Positions 57,523 to 64,000 of a DNA stretch of 64,000 bases are shown piece after piece. The position numbers and the translations under genes were made by a program. The notes beneath the pieces were generated by a model. That model was not told the DNA's origin. It made no database searches and saw only the letters and a program-made list of their open reading frames with translations. The first letter of the stretch is position 1, and each line of letters begins with the position of its first letter. This DNA is from Heterohyrax brucei (taxonomy: Eukaryota; Chordata; Mammalia; Hyracoidea; Procaviidae), in contig CM053148.1 of assembly GCA_028571685.1 (NCBI GenBank), positions 84,528,001 through 84,592,000 on the forward strand, in the 5' to 3' direction.

Positions 57523-60189
57523 CCTCACTCTTAAATTCTCTTTTAGTCAGCTTGTGCAGCTCTAAAAGCCACTAACATTGAAAAAGGTGAAAAGAAAACA
57601 TGTGAAGAAAAAAGATTGAGCACAGAAAGTTAGAAAGAATAAAGAAATGGTCTACAACACACACAAAAAAAATCAAAAGAGCAGCACTAAACTCACACCT
57701 ATCAATAATCAAACTGAATGTTAATCAATTAAATGCACCAAAAATGAGATTGAGAGTGGTAGATTGCATTAAAACAAAAACACTACCTATCTCTATGCTG
57801 CCTCCAAGAAGCACAGACTCAAAGACAAAAACAAAGTAGAACTTGGAGGATGGAAGAAAATATAACAAGGTAACAGTGTTCAAAACACAGCAGGAATAGC
57901 AACATTAATCTCTGAAAAAAAAAGTGTTTAAAGCAAAATCCACCACATTGGATAAGGAACCACCTTACGTACTGATTAAAGGAGCATAATACACTAGAAG
58001 GACATACTCACATTGAGTATCTATGACCAAATGACAGGCTCCTTAATGCACACAACACACTAACTGCATTGAAAATGGAATTGGACCACTCCACAGTAAT
58101 AGCACAATAATTCAACACACTACTCTCAGCAAAGGGCAGAGTTTGGTAAAAATAAAGGGGATCAACATGTCTAAATCCACCATACTGACCTCCGAGACAT
58201 GTAGACAACAGTTCACTGAACATCAGTGAAGTCTACTTTCTTTTGCATTGATCATGGAACATACTTCAGACTTGACCAAATGTTAGATCACAAAGTAGTC
58301 TTTAACAAATTCAAAGTACTGAAATATTAGGAAGCATCTTTTTAGACTGTAAAAACATAAAAGTAGAAGTCAACAACAGAGAAAAGAAGGAAAAAAATCC
58401 ACATATAGAAACTGAACAACTCCTCACTCAAAAATGAGTGGGTGATAGAAGGACTCAAAGATGGAATAAAGAAATTCATAGAATCAAATGAGAATGAAAA
58501 CACATCCTACCACAACCTATGAGACAATACAAAAGCTATGTTCAGAGGTCAATTTATCTAAATAAATGCACATATCCAAAATGAAGACGGGGCCCAAATC
58601 AAAGAATGAACTCTACAATTTAAACAAGTTTGCAAGAAAGCAGCAAAAGAACCCCCAGGAAACAGAAAAAGAGCAAATGATAAAAAATTAGAGCAGAATG
58701 AAATGAATGAGAATATAGAACAAGGATTCAAGGAGTTAACAAGTCCAAAACTGTTTTTTTGAAATGATCAGCAAAACTGAGAAACCACTAACCAAACTGA
58801 TAAAAAGAAATAAACAGGAGAGGAAGACAATAACTTGAATAAGAAATGAGATGGGCAATATCACAACAGACTCAAATGAAATTAAAAGAATTATAACAGA
58901 ATATTATAAAAAATTGTACTTAAATAAATTCAAAAACCTAGGGGAAATGGCAAATTTCTAGAAAAACATTACCTACCAAAACTAGCACAAATAGAAGAAG
59001 AAAAACTACATAAGTCATCGTTTAACAGAAGACATTGAAAAGATAATTAAAAACTCCCAACTAAAATACCCTGGTGCAGACTGGCTTCATTGGAGAATTC
59101 TGCCAAAATTTTAGAGAAAAGTTAACTCTACAGTTAATAAAGGTATTCCAGAGTACAGAAAACGATGGAGTACTCCCAAATTCATTCTATTAAACCAGTA
59201 TAACCCTAAAACCGAAATCAGGTAAAGACAATACAAAAAAAGGAAATTACACACCAATATCTCTCAGGATCCTAAATGCAAAAATCCTCAACAAAATTTT
59301 AGCCAATAGAATTCAACAGTATATCCCCAAAATAATTCACCATGACCAAGTGGAATTCATGCTAGAGATGCAGGATTAGTTGAACATTGAAAAAACAATC
59401 AATGTAGTCAACCACATAATAAAACAAAAGACAAAAATCACTTGACTTTATCAAGTGATGGATCCGACTTGATGGCACTTGGCTTGCCTGGCAGCAAAGA
59501 CATTTGACAAAATCTAACACCCATTCACAGTAAAAACTCTCAGCAAAATAGAAATAGAAGAGAAATTACTGAACATAATAAGAAGCAGCAATCAAAGCCA
59601 ACAGCCAACATTACCCTAAATGGATAGAGTCTGAAAACATTTTCCTTGAGAACAGTAACCAGATAAGGATACCCACTGTCACCACTTCTATTCAACATTT
59701 TCCTGGAGTTCTAGCCAAAGCAATTCAGAAAGATAAATAAAGAGCATCCAAATTGGTAGGGAAGAAATAAAAGTATCTCTAGTTGCAGATGATATGATCC
59801 TACACACAGATAACCCTAAAGAATCTACAAAAAAAAAAAAAAAAAAGCTACTTAAACTGATAAAAGAGTTTAGGAAAGTATCAGGATTCAAGATAAACAT
59901 AAATAAATCAGTGGGATTCCTTTACACCAACAAAGACATCATCAAAGAAGAAATCAGCAAATCAATACCATTTACAATAGTCCCCAAGAATGTAAAATAC
60001 TTAGAAATAAATCTAACCAGAGGTCTGAAAATCACATTCAAAGGAAACTATAACATTACTTCAAGATATCAAAAGGACCCACAAAATTGAAGAAACCTAT
60101 CATTCTCGTGGATAAGAAGGCTTAATGTGAAAATATCTATTTTTTCAAAATGGATCCATAGACAGAATGCAATCCCAAATACAAATCCT

Positions 60190-60275
60190 ATTGTCTTTTT
60201 TTTTTTTTTATTTAATATGATTGAGTGAAAATGTACATTCCCGTATACCACCAGTGATAGCCACGATGGAGGCCA
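60190..60275. repeat. Tiny L1 3' end insertion with internal inversion
   Basis: A reverse L1 tail ('gagtgaaaatgtacattccc') is joined directly to 'ccaccagtgatagccacgat', which is the opposite strand of L1 3' UTR sequence seen at 44.17 kb. Confidence 0.55.
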
Positions 60276-62742
60276 ATGTCATTTTTAATGAGATGGAGAA
60301 ACAAATCACCAACATCATAAGAAAAGGGAAGGAGTCCTGAGTAAGTAACAAAGAAGAAGAACAAAGTGAGAGGCCTCACATTGCCTGAGTTTAGAAACTA
60401 TTACACTGCCACAATAGTCAAAGCAGCCTGGTGCTGGTACAAAAACAGATAAACAGACCACTGAAACACAATAGAGAACCCAGATACAACACAATCCATC
60501 TGTGGGCAGTTGATATTTAACAAAGATATGAAGTCTGAAAAATAAGGAAAAACAGCCTCTTCAGCATACAGTGTTGGCAAAAGGATATCCACTGCAAAAA
60601 AAAAAAAAAAAAAGAAAAACAGAAACAAGTCTCATATCCCACACTATGCACCAAAACTAACTCAAAATGCATCAAAGACCTAAACATAAAATCTAAAATG
60701 ATAAAGACTATGGAAGAAAAATTAAGGATAGTGCTGGGAGTCTTAATACACGCATAACAGACTACAAAATAGTACTAAAACTGCACTAACACCAGAAGAG
60801 AAAAATAGATAAATCGGAACTCCTAAAAATCAAACACTTAGGCTCATCCTAAAACTTCACCAAAGGTTAAAAAGGCTAGCTCCTGAGCAGAGGAGAATGA
60901 AGGGCATCAAATATGTGAGCAAAATATTTCTAGGAGCTGAGAAGACAGAAAGGGGCCATATGACCCAGATACTACACCAACATGAGACGAGAGGGACCAC
61001 CTACAGATTGGGGAAAAAATTGACAATCAAGAATCTGATTTGGGTCTAATGTATAAATCTACATGGAACTGCAAAATCTCAACAAAGACAAACAACTCAG
61101 TTAAACAGTTGGTAAAGGATATGCACAGAAACTTCACCAGAGAAAACATTCAGGCAGCTAACAGATACATGAGGAAATGCTCACAATCATTAGCCTTTAG
61201 AGAAATCCAAATCGAAATGACAATGAGGTACCTTCTCACACCAACAAGACTGGCATTAATCCCCAAAAACATGAAGCAATACATTTTGGAGAGGTTGTGG
61301 AAAGACCAGAACACTTTGACACTGTTGATGGATAAGTAAAGTGGTACAAGCACTTTGAAAATCAATGTAGCGTCTTCTTAAAAAGCTAGAAATAAAAAAG
61401 CCATAGGATCCAGCAATCCAACTGCTTGGATTATATCTTGGAGAGATAAGGGCTGTCACACAAAAAGATACATCCACACAGAAGTTACTTACAACACTGT
61501 CCACAATAGCAAAATGATGGAATCAACCTAGGTGCCCACCAACAGATGAATGGATAAACTATGGTATGTTCACACAATGGAATACTATGCAGTGATAAAG
61601 GACAATGATAATCTTGGGAAACATCTGATAAAATGATATCATTTTGATACATTATGTTGAGTGAAATTAGCTGAAAAAGGATAAATATTGTAAGAGACCA
61701 CCATTATAAGTGCTCTTGGAAAGGATTAAGCACTGAAGAAAATAATCTTTGATGGCTAGAGGAAGGAGGAGAAAGAGTAGACTATCCAGAGCTTAGATAG
61801 TAGACAGGAATTGACTAGGTGAAGGCAGTGACAGCACACAGTAGAAAGGAGTTATGCACAACTGAACTGCACCAAAAGCTAAAAGGTTTCCTAAACACAA
61901 CATTTTGAAGGAGAGATTATCAGTGGCTAGTGTCTGGTGACCATAGTTTCCAGGGACCTCTAGGCTAATTGTCAGAGCTAATTTTTTTGTAAGAAAATGT
62001 TCTGCATACCGATCTAGTGAGTAGTGTCTGCTGTGTTTCAGCCTGTCAAGCAGCCATCTGAGGAGCACCAATTGGTCCCTGTTCATTATGAGCAGAGGAG
62101 AATGAAGGACATGAAACACATCAGGAAAAACACTTCTAGGAGCTGAGAAACAGAAGGGGTCCTATGAGCCAGAGATTACATTAGCATGAGACCTGAAGAC
62201 ATAGATGGTGCCTGGCTACCACGAATGACTGCCCTGACAGGGAACACAACGTAAAGTCCCTGAGGTAGCCAGACAAAAACTCATGTGCAGAACTAGAAGT
62301 CCACTGAAAGATCAGATTTCATGGTCCATCAGACTGTAGGGTTCTTGAGAACACAGCCTCTGACTCTTTGGTAGCCCAGTGTTGAAACAAGCATGGACGA
62401 TAACTCTTCAGACAAAGATTAGACTGATCCATAAAACACAGAATGATGCTTCTGCATAATATTTCTCTGAGCTTAAATATATATATGAGGCTATCTAAAC
62501 AGCTCTTGTACACAGCAGAGATATGAGGATGCCATGGTGCAGGACTTGACTGAATGGATATGGAAAGGTGGATAGGTGGGGACAAGTGTTGGCTGAGTGA
62601 GTACTAGAAGTAAAGAGTGAAAAAGAAGAGTGTGCTCTCACAGGGTGAGAAGAGCAGATAGAGTTCCAGGGATTCATGTATGCAAATTTGACTGGGGTTG
62701 TAAACTTTCACTTAATAACAATTAAAAATTTTTCAAAAAATA

Positions 62743-64000
62743 AATAAGAAAGAATATCCACTCACAGAAATACAGCTAAAAAGCATAAAACCTGATTGAT
62801 GTATTTTATGAGAAGTGAATTATAGAATGCAGCTTGGGGATTTAGTACATGAAAATCAGGTGAGGCAAATGTGAACACCATCAAGAGATTACCTGCTAGT
62901 CAAAGGTCATAAAATAACAATCTAATATTTCTTTTTAGAAAACAATTAACATAGCAATCTAATCAAGGAAAATGGAAAAATATACATAATTTTTGGCAGA
63001 AACTCTCTGGCCATCTTGGTGATATCTGCCACTATTTGTGGATTTGGATTATCTCAGGACGTCAGTAATTTCATTTGACTCTTGGCTTTCCAAGTCATCA
63101 TTCAGGGGCATGGTTTCCTTTCTTTTTCTCAGAATCAAATCTGGCTGTGTAACTTGCAATGGGAGAATTCTATCACTGAAGCATTTCTGCCCCACTGAAG
63201 AGCGCTAGGTTCTACAAGTAACATCATGACTAGGTGTACAACTAAGGGACACTGGGTTCTCTTGGTCTTCATCTGGACACTCAGATAGTTACCATGAGTT
63301 AGTCCCACACCTCCTTCTAGCATCGATGCAGTGTTATACCTGTATATCACATTTTTTAAGTACACTATCTCTGCTGGAAGCCCTGATGGTATAGCAGATA
63401 AGCGCTATGGTTACTAACAAGAAGGTCAGCAGTTCAAATCCAACAGGCATTCCTTGGAAACTCTATGGGTAGTTCTACTCTGTCTATAGGGTCACCACGA
63501 GTTAGAATCGACTCTATGGCAGTGGTTGTTGTTTGTTTTGTTGCATCATTTTTGTATTCTTGTTTGGAAGCACCAAGAATGTGTTTTGTGACAAATTTTT
63601 GTGTTAAGTGAAACACAAGAGACAGTATAGAGAACATAGCACAAACATGTTAAGTGACTTCTTGAAGAGACATTACACAGTCAATCATGGTAGAGAAGGT
63701 TCCATGCTATAGTAACTGGGACAGTGTCAAGGATCTTTGGCAGTATGTGTGTCACATAGTATCCTCAAAGACTCTTCAATGATTTTGTCATCAAAAAAAC
63801 TGCCCCACTCTGTATGTGTTACATTAATATCTTCTACAACATGAATAAGACTAGTACTTACCATACATAGGGAACTGGTATAAATACATTTCAGGTCTTT
63901 CACAACTGGATCCTTATACCGAATATACCTAATAAGGTTCTCATCACCCCCATGTTACACATGGAAAATTGAGGTAAGGTGAACAAAATATTCAACAAGT
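62743..64000 (-). other. Distal end of the right arm, no gene
   Basis: Reverse complement of about 5.08-6.15 kb. It holds one private AfroSINE at 63,370-63,545 (+). No coding region is supported. Confidence 0.75.

Larger units (their letters stand above)
54320..62742 (+). repeat. Near full-length but broken L1 LINE
   Basis: The 5' end 'gggccaagacggtggagtag', ORF1-like sequence at 55.3-55.8 kb, ORF2 start near 57.65 kb, RT motif ADD at 59,785-59,793, ORF2 C-terminus 61.1-61.6 kb and A-rich end near 62.74 kb. It carries a mariner derivative (55.84-56.39 kb) and a MaLR LTR (57.0 kb). Stops in all frames make it dead. It interrupts right-arm homology, which resumes at 62.76 kb. Confidence 0.85.
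43436..64000 (-). repeat. Right arm of the inverted duplication
   Basis: Reverse-complement partner of the left arm, running off the window edge at 64,000, which matches about 5081 on the left. Arm-private insertions are the L1 at 54.3-62.7 kb, LTRs at 53.77 and 57.0 kb, a SINE at 63.37 kb, RTE elements at 47.8-49.1 kb and a truncated L1 at 43.7 kb. The ERV at 38.9-43.4 kb ends the recognisable arm. Confidence 0.88.

Noticed and set aside
1..64000. CRISPR arrays, operons or bacterial features
   Set aside because: Split exons, SINEs, LINEs and LTRs show vertebrate nuclear DNA. No regular short repeats with unique spacers were seen.

Overview
This window looks like nuclear DNA from a placental mammal, most likely an afrotherian (elephant, manatee, hyrax, aardvark, tenrec group). 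The clue is the repeat content: many tRNA-derived SINEs of the AfroSINE type, each ending in a 'tatgagtcagaatc..act..a.ggca' tail; RTE/BovB-like LINEs whose 3' ends share that tail; L1 elements; and several copies of a ~520 bp MaLR-type LTR. The species cannot be named from the sequence. About two thirds of the window is transposon-derived.

The central discovery is a large, old inverted duplication. Left-arm sequence from about 5.08 kb to 18.5 kb, including an ADAMTS1-like gene on the + strand, reappears in reverse complement from the right window edge (64.0 kb) back to 43.4 kb, including a second ADAMTS1-like copy on the - strand. The two genes converge on a ~22 kb repeat-filled spacer. The right arm is swollen by a ~8.4 kb L1 (54.3-62.7 kb), LTRs and SINEs; the left arm by RTE insertions (7.8-12.5 kb). 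Four AfroSINEs lie at matching positions in both arms, so the duplication followed the start of AfroSINE activity.

The left copy (14.83-21.13 kb) is open across nine exons with GT-AG splice sites and encodes a secreted metalloprotease of about 833 aa: signal peptide, prodomain with cysteine switch, metalloprotease with intact zinc site, disintegrin-like, central TSR, Cys-rich and spacer. It departs from ADAMTS1 in important ways: no furin site before the catalytic domain, one catalytic-domain cysteine replaced by Ser, Ser in the zinc motif where ADAMTS1 has Asn, and an early stop that removes the two C-terminal TSRs, whose DNA survives as a relic in the 3' UTR. It is therefore a diverged paralogue, not ADAMTS1 itself.

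The right copy is a dead pseudogene (exons 1-6 only) with frameshifts, lost catalytic Glu and zinc His, a nonsense codon, two broken splice donors and a gammaretrovirus-like ERV inserted in exon 6. It still carries the ancestral state at three sites changed in the left copy, so it works as a fossil of the ancestor.

Layout: 1-0.85 kb L1 5' end (- strand); 1.3-5 kb SINEs, an MLT1 LTR and unrecognised DNA; 5.1-14.2 kb left-arm upstream region; 14.2-21.7 kb gene; 21.9-43.4 kb spacer (RTE, L1, two third-copy segments, ERV); 43.4-50.0 kb pseudogene; 50.0-54.3 kb right-arm upstream region; 54.3-62.7 kb L1; 62.7-64.0 kb right-arm end.
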